Shown: positions 47,033 through 58,813 of the stretch, in pieces | Position numbering within the stretch: the stretch's first letter is position 1 | Layout: the number at the start of each line of letters is the position of its first letter | Source: Halichondria panicea | Taxonomy: Eukaryota; Porifera; Demospongiae; Suberitida; Halichondriidae | Length of the DNA stretch: 64,000 bases | NCBI RefSeq assembly: GCF_963675165.1 | Contig: NC_087377.1 | Span: forward strand, 17,278,518-17,342,517 | Reading direction: 5' to 3' | Made by a program: the position numbers and the translations under genes | Notes under the pieces: generated by a model | The model's input: the letters and a program-made list of their open reading frames with translations, nothing else | Told to the model about the DNA's origin: nothing | The model's database searches: none

Positions 47033-50000
47033 ATGTTTTCTTTGCGAGATGATGCTGACTTGAGGGAGTTTGTGCTGGAGAATGTGGAGCACTTTGGAGA
47101 GGAGAGAGTTCTAGGAACTGGCTCCTATGGCTCTGTTCAAGAGGTCAGTCACTGCATGCTCTGTTTCTGTGCACTGTCTCTAGTGTATCTGCTAGCTATT
47201 CAAGTGTGACTGCCTCCATGCACAGGTGATGATCAATGGTGAGGTGTATGCAGCCAAGAAGATCCACGAGGTTCTCCTGGAGACGGACGAGCGTGGTGGA
47301 GTGGCCAACCTAGCTGGGAACTACCGCCGAGAGTGTCGACTCATGGCTCGCATCCGTCACCCCAACATCACCCAGTTCATTGGGCTGTGTTTTGTGGCTG
47401 GCTCTCGACTGCCCCTCCTGGTCATGGAGAGGTTGGACTCAAGTCTGGACGATCTCCTGGAGTCCACCCCCAACATACCCCTCTCTGTCACCCAGTACGT
47501 TCTGGTCTGTGTGGCTCGAGGGCTGCTCCACCTGCATTGTGAGTCCGTGGTCCATCGTGACCTCACTGCCAGGAACGTCCTGCTGACGGCATCTCTGAGA
47601 GCCAAGATCACAGACTTTGGTAACTCTCGTATCGTGAATCTAGAGCCTGGTCGACTGGCCAGGACTCTGACGAGGTTTCCTGGGACACTGGTGTACATGC
47701 CGCCCGAGGCCCTCTCTGACAGAGGCCACAGTGTGTATGGACCCAGTCTGGACGTCTTCTCTTTCGGAGTGCTGCATTTGTTTGCACTCACACAAGTATG
47801 TGTAGTTAATGATATTCATAGGTTAGATTCCTGGTGACCATTCATGCAGTGAATTACCTTATAAGTATTGTGGTTGTATGTGTTGGGGAGATCCCCCTTT
47901 AATATTGGTGACCTTCAGCAAATTAATGCATTTTGTATGTATGATTGTGAATATACGTGCACTCGTTTTCTCCATACATACAGACATACATAAAAACAAT
48001 CATGACAGTCAGTATTCACATGTTCTTCCACTCGTGTCATTGGACTAGGTGTTTCCAGGAGATCTCCTTGCCCCCACGTACAGCGACCCCAACAACCCAG
48101 ACCACCTCCTGGCTCGCTCAGAGTTTGAGCGTCGAGGTCCCTACACGGCTCTCCTTGAGAGGAGTCTGGCGGGTGGACGAGAGCACCCTTTGTTTGGTCT
48201 GGTGAGGGAGTGTCTGGCCAACACCCCAGAGAGAAGACCGACCACCGCTGAGCTCCTCTCGTCTCTGGAGGAGGTGGGGAGGGAGATGGACGGAGGACTG
48301 CTTCAGCTGGACATTGCACGAGTGAAGACTGCCAGGACCCTCAGGGCAAAGGAGAAGAGGATAGAGGCTCTACAGGTGAGTCCAGTCCAGTGAGCTAGTG
48401 GGTGCAAGGGTCTGACACTGCATGCTGTACTCTGTTCTCAGAGAGAGGTGGTCCAGAAAGACAGGATACTGGAGAGGAAAGATGAGCAACTTACTGAGAA
48501 AGATGCACTTCTAGTGCAAAAAGACAATCAACTTGAACAGCAAGGATACCAGTTGGAACAGAACGCTGCACTTCTGGTACAAAAAGATGAGCAAGTAGCA
48601 GACAAAGATACTCAGCTGATTAGACAGCAACAGGTCAGCAGAACCACTTTACTTGTTCATTATAAGTCAACAAGCTAGCTTGTTGATAACCTTTTTTCAC
48701 TTTATACAGATATTGAATAGTGTCCGTGCTAATGCTGCCACCAAAGATGGTGTGATTGCTGACAAGGACAGACAACTCAGTGAACAAGAGTCAACGATCA
48801 CTGATCTCATTTCCCAGAGAGAGGCTGCTCTAGTTGAGAGGGCCGCTCTCTTACAGGTATTATAGTAGTCACCAAATGCACACACTCTTATACGCTAGTA
48901 TTATACTACAATAATGATATTTGTTTGCGTACATGTAGCTAAGTGTGTCGATGAGATTCCAACAATAGTAGTATACCTCAACAATTGATGCTATTGTATA
49001 AATCATGTTAAGCTGCTAAATACACATCCGTTTGAGTGTGCCTATAATTATGTACTTCCTTTAGCAGAAATTGTTGTTTGTTCTCGTTCTGTTGTAGAAT
49101 TTCCACTACTGTTATTCACGTCTGTGTTTTAATTCAAAGATTTCCACCAACGTTCCCCTGTACAGGCACACAGGGAACAGATTGGGCACAAAGATGCTGA
49201 GCTGGTCAGGAGAGACGCCATCATTCAACAGCGGAGACAGGTGAGACAAAATGCACCATTATATTATTGCAGAGCTATAGTAGAAGCTTTGATCTCTTAT
49301 AATCGTACTGTACATTCTATTAGACTGGTGGGCGTGGCCTCTTAAGCTAATTAGAGAAAGTGATTTAGTGTGCATGCAATTATTGCTACAAGTAACACTC
49401 GCTTGTTAGTAGACACTATCCTAATTACACTCATTCATTATTCAGGGTCCCCCTCCCAGAGAGTTGAGACCTCCACTCACTCTGAAATGGAGAAGAAGAA
49501 AATACATGCCAATCAAGATGGGTACCTCGGTACAGAGTGTTGTTATCGGTGACACGGTGTATGTTGGTGGAGGTAGTGCAGACAATGATCGTGACAGGTG
49601 TACAGTGATGAAGCTCGAGCAAGATCAATGGACCAAACTACCAGAGTACACTGCCTATAGGTTCGCTATGACATCACTCGCTAATCGACTAGTGCTGGTG
49701 GGAGGAATTGATCCAAAAAACAACAAACGTACCAATCAGCTTGCAGTGTTTGAATCAGGGGAATGGACTCACCCGTACCCATCAATGAACATTGCTCGTT
49801 CTTCCTCAACAGCTGTCTCCTTCAACAACCATATCATTGTAGCTGGTGGGTATGATGATAAAGAACGTACCTCCTCCTCTGTGGAGGTGTTGGACGTGGC
49901 ATCAAGAAGATGGTACATTGCTCAGTCACTACCTAACCCACGATCAGATCTGAAATCGACTCTCATAGGAAACACCTTCTACCTAATGGGAGGGTGGGAT

Positions 50001-50369
50001 CACACTACTATGAAGACAGTGCACCACGTCGACCTCAATGAACTCATTGCAAAAGCCCTTTCCAACCTGGACACACCCACTCTCTGGCAGACCTTACAGG
50101 AAGTACCACTCGTGCGGTCAGCTCCTCTCAGTATTGGGAGGTCACTATTAGCCGTTGGTGGAGCGGACGACAGTGTCAACCCAAGTTCATCGATCCACCT
50201 CTACCAGCCTGACACCAGGAGGTGGGTGAAAGTGGGAGACCTGCCTACTGGACGATACTACTGCACATGCTCAGTACTTCCTAGTGGAGAGGTCATTGTA
50301 GCCGGAGGACAGACATATTCATTTGTTTATATTCAAACTGTTGATTTTTTCTCTATAAATGCTAATTAG
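47033..50369 (+). CDS. Gene D: kinase - coiled coil - Kelch receptor
   Basis: Exons 47033-47143, 47226-47795, 48049-48375, 48442-48633, 48710-48856, 49166-49240 and 49446-50369, all phase 0; 781 residues. The kinase begins with GTGSYGSV (28-35) and has Lys48, HRDLTARN (147-154) and DFG (167-169), so it should be active; the HRDLTARN form resembles tyrosine kinases. Residues 337-474 are a charged coiled coil with repeats such as VQKDEQVADKD, ending with the same AELVRRDAIIQQ linker as genes A-C. Residues 475-781 are the six-bladed Kelch exon. There is no death domain; the start MFSLRDDADLREFV is specific to D and E. An E-box/ETS promoter lies just upstream. Likely a cytosolic oligomeric sensor kinase. 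Confidence 0.87.
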
Positions 50370-50561
50370 TTATTTTGTTAATTGTTTCTCTTTAATTGTG
50401 CGATGAGTTTATAACAATATTTTTTATCATGTTGAGAAAATTAAGTTGCAACAGAATTTTATCGCATATAATTATAGTTATTATGATGACATGAAGTGGT
50501 ACATACATAATTACATTGCCAAAAAATAGTATAAAAACAGACAAAATAATATTTAACAGTC

Positions 50562-50680
50562 TCATAACAAGTTCAGGTCCTTGGTTGGGGTCTTGTCCGA
50601 GGGTAGGGTGGACGCCTTCTCCCAGAATACAAAGTCTATCTCCTCTTCCGAGTCAGGTAGTGAGGGATGGGGCTCGGGAA
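50562..50680 (-). CDS. Acidic terminal exon (copy after gene D)
   Basis: Open copy of the exon at 10764-10882, tail-to-tail with gene D. Confidence 0.45.
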
Positions 50681-53600
50681 CTGAGGGGTTAAAGAGTCAC
50701 ATGGTCATAGTCGTACTAAATAGAAGTTTGAGGGCTTAGGAAGTAAGGGGTGAGGAAATCACATGATAATAGTAGCTATAATTTATACTGGCTAAAAGCA
50801 AAATGGCTCAACTATGATAAAAGGGACACCACACACAACACATGAAGTGCCTACCCACACAAATAATCAAAGTGTTATACAATAGTATGTATGATCTGGC
50901 TAAGCAAGTAACGGGAGTAACTAGACTATAGGCTGAAACTTTTGAGAAAGGAGTTTTAGTAGAATCATAGACACGTACTTTATTGCACTATATAATTATA
51001 CTTCCAGTGAAACAGTGAAACAGTAAAACAGTAGCGCTGTACTCTATAATTTATAAGAGTGACAAGATTAAGTAGGCAATTGCAAGAAAACGTATGTACA
51101 GGTGTATCGTTCACTACAACTCTACACACTAACTGACGTGACACAACTCACTAGTCGAGCCACTTTGATTTCTTGCTCTTGCATGGACTTAAACAGAGCC
51201 GAGTCAGCACTCATTCTGTGCAACAGAGAACAGTTAGCTACTTAACTTCTTGGGAGACAATAAAGAGAGTGACTGTGCTTTATCTGCATTCAAGTGGTTG
51301 TATAGTGATATAAAGTGTTAGCATGTACCGTAGCCGTGAGGTGCAACATTTCACGTTTTTCGGGGCAGAGCAGCTAACGTGAACATTAAAACTGGGATAA
51401 AGCTATTGATGGGTGTGGTTTCCCAACATTGAAACGTGAATATTAGAACCCATGAGCATTTCTGATAGCCCAAGAGCCGCTATAATTACGGTATTATACA
51501 AAACTAAGGATTATGATGACTGTTTTTACAAAATACTACACGATGACCTTTACCAAGTATGCTCCTATAATACTAAGATCTTACCTAACATAACACGTTA
51601 TAATAACAGTAAGTAAATTACAGGACCTTTACCTAATAGCGAGAGGTACTTCTCTTTGTACTCATTTTCCCGCTCCTTCTCAAAGTCCTTACGTAAACTT
51701 TTACCTCCAGTTTGGTGACACAAGCAGAAACGGGATTATTTTGCTCTTGTAGGGCAGAGGCTGAGGACTCGACAGTCGCCTTGTCTCTGTGGCAGGGGTG
51801 AGTGAGGGGGCGTGTGTTTGCGTGTGTGCAGAGAAACGAGGGTAACTAGTAAAATCAATAATTCGATTATGATATGAGAGAATACAGATGACCTTAATCA
51901 AAACTTGCAGTTAAGCATTGGGCTTATAATCGAGTCAGCGCTAATAATCCAGTTTCTACGGGTACAATAACCAATACTCTAGCCTTTATAGGAGTACTAA
52001 AACAGGGCCCACACTAGTTGGTGGCAACATTCCTGTCCTATGAATTGCATTTTATGACGTGTTCAAATAGTTATTCATGGACACAGGCACGTGAACCACA
52101 AATTAGAACTAACAATTAACAAACGCATATAAATAAGCATAATCACAATTTGCAGAACGGAGCTTTGACTCCAACATGGTCTCAGATAAGGCCCAAGGCT
52201 ACGGCCCAAAGGCCCTGTCAGGCAGAAACATGACTTGTGCATAAACAAATGGCTCTGGCCAAACACAAAAAGTGTGAAAACTCCTAATGTTGATTCCAGT
52301 AGGACACTTCTAGGGGAGTTGTCCTTTTGGGTACTACAGAGCATTTATAAAGTCCACTGCTAAGCAACAATTATACAACCAACTGAAAATGCATTCTCAA
52401 TATGCAATAATAATTAGATGTCCTTTTTGCCAGCTAGTTTCGTAGTTCTGGATGGGGATCAATCCCGTACATGTACAATGCTAATACTAAGATCATCATG
52501 GCAGATTGTTCATGCATGCACGAGCTCAAAGACAGATTATTATGGCCTGGGGGTATGCACATTTTGACATTTGAAATTCGGGAAAAGCTATTTCACAATT
52601 ATAATATGATTGCATTTACCGGAGAGGTGTGGAGGAGGCAGTGACCACTGGAGAGAAGCTTGCTCTCGGAGGTTTGAACTTTTGGGCATTCAGGTTGAAC
52701 TTGACGTCTTTGCATTGGGGTTCAGCTTGAACATGGCCCTGAGGAATTGCAAACTCAGTACATGTACACATACAAATACACATACATGTACTAAACTATG
52801 CGTGTTATTTAAATATTGTCCACGCTCATTTTCAACAATTTGGGCATGAATTTCATATTGATTTAAGCACACTATGCACTATAAAGAAGAAACCGTATAT
52901 AGCAGGTATATTTCGAGGATATTAAAAAGGTAGACTGGCGCGTAGCGTGAGCGAATGGCAAACTGCTTATCAGTCACTCGTCTCAGCGGAATATATGGAT
53001 CATAATTATGACACTAGCAAACATGAATATCATTATAGATAATGTGGTTATATTTTGCTATGAGATTTAGCTACTATGGAATGTATTGAATCCCCTGAAG
53101 TGTAAGTGCGGTTACAATTACAGGGCTAATATGACGTTGAGCAATCTGATAGGCTGCAATGCTCGTTGCAGCTGAGACGAGTGACTGATAGGCAGTTTGC
53201 CAGTCCCTCGCGTGCGTAGGCTCCTCTACATACTATTTACTAGTTTACAACAGTTTTTCCGGACCATCCAAATACAATATTTGGGTACAGTGAACATGAA
53301 AATGTTGGCAGTAGGTATATCCTATCAGGCTATTAAATAACAACACTATCACTCACTCATCATCCTGAGTTTGTCATCAGACTTGCATCTTTACGAGCAG
53401 CTTCGTCATGTAGGATCATCTGATTGGTCAGGAACTTGCCATTCCCACCTCCTCAGCAATGGTCTCTCTCCATGGTCCTGGCTATGTCACTGTGGCCCAC
53501 AAATTATAGGACTGGACAAAGCCTCCACCTAACACTGACACAATAGTTAGCCACTTGCTCCATGTTCTGTGGACGTGGGGTGCCGGTGGGGTGCTGGGTG

Positions 53601-53702
53601 ACCACGTGGTTTGCTGATTCAGCTGTTATTGCATATCGCATGCGATTGGACATTGGAATGGGAAAAAGGGCGTATCTTGTACATCTTGTAGCTAGCTAGC
53701 TG
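50681..53702. other. Intergenic with scattered minus-strand exon-like pieces
   Basis: 51151-51219 is a frame-shifted copy of the exon at 29456-29516 (four extra bases, CATG). 51635-51710 (reads LRKDFEKERENEYKEKYLSL on the minus strand) and about 51711-51790 (reads ATVESSASALQEQN) look like coiled-coil exons of the same unnamed gene. 53335-53500 repeats 44085-44250 and 60140-60300. A CACGTGG box lies at 53613-53618. Other parts (51820-52600, 52860-53220) show nothing recognisable apart from a decayed CCGTATA end at about 52893 and inverted copies of GCAAACTGCTTATCAGTCAC near 52960 and 53190. Confidence 0.4.
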
Positions 53703-53709
53703 AGTCAAC

Positions 53710-54939
53710 CAGAGATAGAGTAATAGAGGGATTGGCAACGGGAGTAACTCACGTGATCATTTCACATTTATTTCATATTGACTTCCTCTCAACCATCCTT
53801 GATGCGCATTATTTCCCGGCACAACGCCCGCGAAACGAAGTAATATTACTTTTAGTTAGTTATTAGTCTCATGAGACTTTAGATTGCGTATAGTAAATCT
53901 ACACGTGTCCTGTGCTTTATTTAAAGTGAAGTCCAAGCGTGGAAGAATTGACTGTGGTGCTCTAGAGCTTGAAAACTAGTTATTATTGGTCTGTGCCCCC
54001 TTTTAAGAAGCACTGCCGTAGCCAAATGATGTTTTGCCTACAGATCCTGCTTATTTGTGTCTATGTTGACGAACTTGCCTGCATACATTTCCTTGGTTAA
54101 ATCTCTTTTGTATGTTTTTTACCAAAAATGCTAAAATGGAGGCTGTAAAAGACGAGAAAGTGTTATATTAGTTTGTGCCCCTTTTAAACGAGAATGTCGC
54201 GTTTATAAACAGTACGCGTTCGTTGCAAGCAATCGCGATCATGCAGCCTCCGCTGCGGTATAAAAGGAAAGTAGCAGGCCGGAAGTAAAATCATTGCGAA
54301 CAAAATGGCGCCTAGTTTGAAAATGATAAGAACTCAGCTCTTGTACACGCACATAAACCAACAAAACATGCTCATTCCAGGCCATGTGCAATATCCACAT
54401 GGCCATAAGTTATAATAACAATGGCTTCCAAAGAAGAGATCGAGGTAAGAATAAAATGTCATCATTTCAATCATAATTATACCATGTACAGGTAACAGTT
54501 AAATATAAAGACACTCCACCACAAGTGGTCGTTAGTAAAATAAATAAAGTAGTTAAAGAGCTACGTACACCTTTAGTATTACAGAAAAAAAGCAGGAAAC
54601 AAAATGTGAAGAATCTCTGCTTTAGTTTCCCGTTCCTGCCACGCCCAGATACAATCAATACCAGGCCGTATTTTTCAACTTCGTTCTATTAAAAAAAAAT
54701 CGGCCTGGGACCGAGGCTACTGTAAGCCTATGATGTTTTACCTACATATCTTGTTTTGTTGTGTCTCTGTTGATCAACTAGGCTGCATAAATTCTTGATT
54801 TTGATTTTCTTAAGCATGTTTTTTTACTTTTAGCTATAAATGGAGGCTACAAAAGATGAAAAAAAGTCGATGACGTAGCGCATCAAGGATAGTCACATTT
54901 TTTCGACCGTTGCCAATCCCTTTCCTTACTTTATCTCTG
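53710..54939. mobile_element. CAGAGATA-TIR element inserted just upstream of gene E
   Basis: Ends CAGAGATAGAGTAATAGAGG and the inverse CCTTACTTTATCTCTG with a shared GGGATTGGCAACGG inner block. Perfect 7-bp duplication AGTCAAC (53703-53709 and 54940-54946). The right end is 21 bp before the gene E ATG. No transposase recognised; a short minus-strand open frame at 54467-54658 is not conserved. Same family as 37354-38100 and 45269-46659. Confidence 0.75.
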
Positions 54940-54960
54940 AGTCAACGTACTTAACTACCA

Positions 54961-57900
54961 ATGTTTTCTTTGCGAGATGATGCTGACTTGAGGGAGTTTG
55001 TGCTGGAGAATGTGGAGCACTTTGGAGAGGAGAGAGTTCTAGGAACTGGCTCCTATGGCTCTGTTCAAGAGGTCAGTCACTGCATGCTCTGTTTCTGTGC
55101 ACTGTCTCTAGTGTATCTGCTAGCTATTCAAGTGTGACTGCCTCCATGCACAGGTGATGATCAATGGTGAAGTGTATGCAGCCAAGAAGATCCACGAGGT
55201 TCTCCTGGAGACGGACGAGCGTGGTGGAGTGGCCAACCTAGCTGGGAACTACCACCGAGAGTGTCGACTCATGGCTCGCATCCGTCACCCCAACATCACC
55301 CAGTTTATTGGGCTGTGTTTCGTTACTGGCTCTCGACTGCCCCTCCTGGTCATGGAGAGGCTAGACTCAAGTCTGGACGATCTCCTGGAGTCCACCCCCA
55401 ACATCCCCCTCTCTGTCACCCAGTACATTCTGGTCTGTGTGGCTCGAGGGCTGCTCCACCTGCATCGTGAATCCGTGGTCCATCGTGACCTCACTGCCAG
55501 GAACGTCCTACTGACGGCATCTCTGAGAGCCAAGATCACAGACTTTGGTAACTCTCGTATCGTGAATCTGGAGCCTGGTCGACTGGCCAGGACTCTGACG
55601 AGGTTTCCTGGGACACTGGTGTACATGCCGCCCGAGGCCCTCTCTGACAGAGGCCACAGTGTGTACGGACCCAGTCTAGACGTCTTCTCTTTCGGAGTGC
55701 TGCAGTTGTTTGCACTCACACAAGTATGTGTGTAGTTAATGATATTCATAGGTTAGATTCCTGGTGACCATTCATGCAGTGAATTACCTTATTAGTATTG
55801 TGGTTGTATGTGTTGGGGAGATCCCCCTTTAATATTGTTGACTTTCAGCAAATGCATTTTGTATGTATGATTGTGAATATACGTGCACTCATTTTCTCCA
55901 TACATACAGACATACATAAAAACAATCATGACAGTCAGTATTAACATGTTCCTCCACTTGTGTCATTGGACTAGGTGTTTCCAGGAGATCTCCTTGCCCC
56001 CACGTACAGCGACCCCAACAACCCAGACCACCTCCTGGCTCGCTCAGAGTTTGAGCGTCGAGGTCCCTACACGGCTCTCCTTGAGAGGAGTCTGGCGGGT
56101 GGACGTGAGCACCCTTTGTTTGGTCTGGTGAGGGAGTGTCTGGCCAACACCCCAGAGAGAAGACCAACCACCGCTGAGCTCCTCTCGTCTCTGGAGGAGG
56201 TGGGGAGGGAGATGGACGGAGGACTGCTTCAGCTGGACATTGCACGAGTGAAGACTGCCAGGACCCTCAGGGCAAAGGAGAAGAGGATAGAGGCTCTACA
56301 GGTGAGTCCAGTCCAGTGAGCTAGTGGGTGCAAGGGTCTGACACTGCATGCTGTACTCTGTTCTCAGAGAGAGGTGGTCCAGAAAGACAGGATACTGGAG
56401 AGGAAAGATGAGCAAATAGTACAGAAAGATGAGCAACTTACTGAGAAAGATGCACTTCTAGTGCAAAAAGACAATCAACTTGAACAGCAAGGATACCAGT
56501 TGGAACAGAACGCTGCACTTCTGGTACAAAAAGATGAGCAAGTAGCAGACAAAGATACTCAGCTGGTTAGACAGCAACAGGTCAGCAGAACCACTTTACT
56601 TGTTCATTATAAGTCAACAAGCTAGCTTGTTGATAACCTTTTTTCACTTTATACAGATATTGAATAGTGTCCGTGCTAATGCTGCCACCAAAGATGGTGT
56701 GATTGCTGACAAGGACAGACAACTCAGTGAACAAGAGTCAACGATCACTGATCTCATTTCCCAGAGAGAGGCTGCTCTAGTTGAGAGGGCCGCTCTCTTA
56801 CAGGTATTATAGTAGTCACCAAATGCACACACTCTTATACGCTAGTATTATACTACAATAATGATATTTGTTTGCGTACATGTAGCTAAGTGTGTCGATG
56901 AGATTCCAACAATAGTATTATACCTCAACAATTGATGCTATTGTATAAATCATGTTAAGCCGTAACTACACATCCGTTTGAGTGTGCCTATAATTATGTA
57001 CTTCCTTTAGCAGAAATTGTTGTTTGTTCTCGTTCTGTTGTAGAATTTCCACTACTGATATTCACGTCTGTGTTTTAATTCAAAGATTTCCACCAACGTT
57101 CCCCTGTACAGGCACACAGGGAACAAATTGGGCACAAAGATGCTGAGCTGGTCAGGAGAGACGCCATCATTCAACAGCAGAGACAGGTGAGACAAAATGC
57201 ACCATTATATTATTGCAGAGCTATAGTAGAAGCTTTGATCTCTTATAATCGTACTGTACATTCTATTAGACTGGTGGGCGTGGCCTCTTAAGCTAATTAG
57301 AGAAAGTGATTTAGTGTGCATGCAATTATTGCTACAAGTAACACTCGCTTGTTAGTAGACACTATCCTAATTACACTCATTCATTATTCAGGGTCCCCCT
57401 CCCAGAGAGTTGAGACCTCCACTCACTCTGAAATGGAGAAGAGGAAAAGATATGCCAATCAAGATGGGTACCTCGGTACAGAGTGTTGTTATCGGTGACA
57501 CGGTGTATGTTGGTGGAGGGTTTGCAGACAATGATCGTGACAGGTGTACAGTGATGAAGCTCGAGCAAGATCAATGGACCAAACTAACAGAGTACACTGC
57601 CAAGTACTTCGCTATGACATCACTCGCTAATCGACTAGTGCTGGTGGGAGGACGTGATCCAAGAAACAAGAAACCCACCAATCAGCTTGCAGTGTTTGAA
57701 TCAGGGGAATGGACTCACCCGTACCCACCAATGAACATTGCTCGTGATTCCTCAACAGCTGTCTCCTTCAACAACCACATCATTGTAGCTGGTGGGCATG
57801 ATGATAAAGTACGTATCTCCTCTGTGGCGGTGTTGGACGTGGCATCAAGAAGATGGTACATTGCTCAGTCACTACCTAACCCACGATCAGGACAGAAATC

Positions 57901-58318
57901 AACTCTCATAGGAAACACCCTCTACCTAATGGGAGGGTTCGATCACACTGGGACGGTAACCAAGACAGTGCACCACGTCGACCTCAATGAACTCATTACA
58001 AAGGACCTTTCCAACCTGGACACACCCACTCTCTGGCAGACCTTACAGGAAGTACCACTCATGTGGTCAGCTCCTCTCAGTATTTGGAGGTCACTATTAG
58101 CCGTTGGTGGAGTGGACGACAGATTCAACCCAAGTTCATTGATCCACCTCTACCAGCCTAACACCAGGAGGTGGGTGAAAGTGGGAGACCTGCCTACTGC
58201 ACGATACAACTGCACATGCTCAGTACTTCCTATTGGAGAGGTCATTGTAGCCGGAGGACAGACCAACAGTTATACTATTATTCAAACTGTGGATTTCTTC
58301 TCTATAAGTGCTAATTAG
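54961..58318 (+). CDS. Gene E: kinase - coiled coil - Kelch receptor
   Basis: Exons 54961-55071, 55154-55723, 55975-56301, 56368-56580, 56657-56803, 57112-57186 and 57392-58318; 789 residues. The kinase differs from gene D at only a handful of residues and keeps GTGSYGSV, Lys48, HRDLTARN and DFG. The coiled-coil exon is 21 bp longer than in D because one VQKDEQ-type heptad is repeated. The Kelch exon shares the D framework but differs at nearly every blade's variable sites. Introns are almost identical to those of D, so the two are recent duplicates with selectively diverged Kelch faces. A 1.23-kb transposon lies 21 bp upstream of the ATG, so the ancestral promoter is displaced and expression is uncertain. 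Confidence 0.86.
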
Positions 58319-58419
58319 TTATTTTGTTAATTGTGCAATGAGTTATAACGATATTGATTATTATGTTGAGTTGCAACAGATTTTTATCACATAATATAAT
58401 TATAAATTTTATCTCATAT

Positions 58420-58510
58420 AAAGTCATTGTAGCCGGAGGACAGGCAAATTCATTTATTTATGCTCAATTGCAAACTGTTTTCTTCTCTATAAGTGCTAAT
58501 TAGTTATTTT
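58420..58510 (+). pseudogene. Kelch blade-6 fragment after gene E
   Basis: GTCATTGTAGCCGGAGGACA followed by a different variable segment and TTCTCTATAAGTGCTAATTAG: a second copy of the last about 30 codons of a Kelch exon, 100 bp after the gene E stop. The variable part (reads ANSFIYAQ before the frame drifts) differs from every complete gene here. It could act as a conversion donor or be a relic of a lost gene. Confidence 0.6.
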
Positions 58511-58694
58511 GTTAATTGCTTCTCTTTAATTGTGCGATGAGTTTATAACGATATTGATATTATTTTTATCGTGTTGAGTTGCAACAGAATTTTATCGCAT
58601 ATAATTATAGTTATTATGATGACATGAAGTGGTACATACATAATTACATTGCCAGAAAATAGTACAAAAACAGACAAAATAATATGTAACAGTC

Positions 58695-58813
58695 TCATAA
58701 CAAGTTCAGGTCCTTGGTTGGGGTCTTGTCCGAGGGTAGGGTGGACGCCTTCTCCCAGAATCCAAAGTCTATCTCCTCTTCCGAGTCAGATAGTGAGGGG
58801 TGGGGCTCGGGAA
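58695..58813 (-). CDS. Acidic terminal exon (copy after gene E)
   Basis: Open copy of the exon at 10764-10882; reads FGFW as in the 10764 copy. Confidence 0.45.

Noticed and set aside
47357-47791. Long minus-strand frames over the gene D and E kinases (also 55285-55749)
   Set aside because: Antisense shadows of GC-rich kinase codons, with no independent support.
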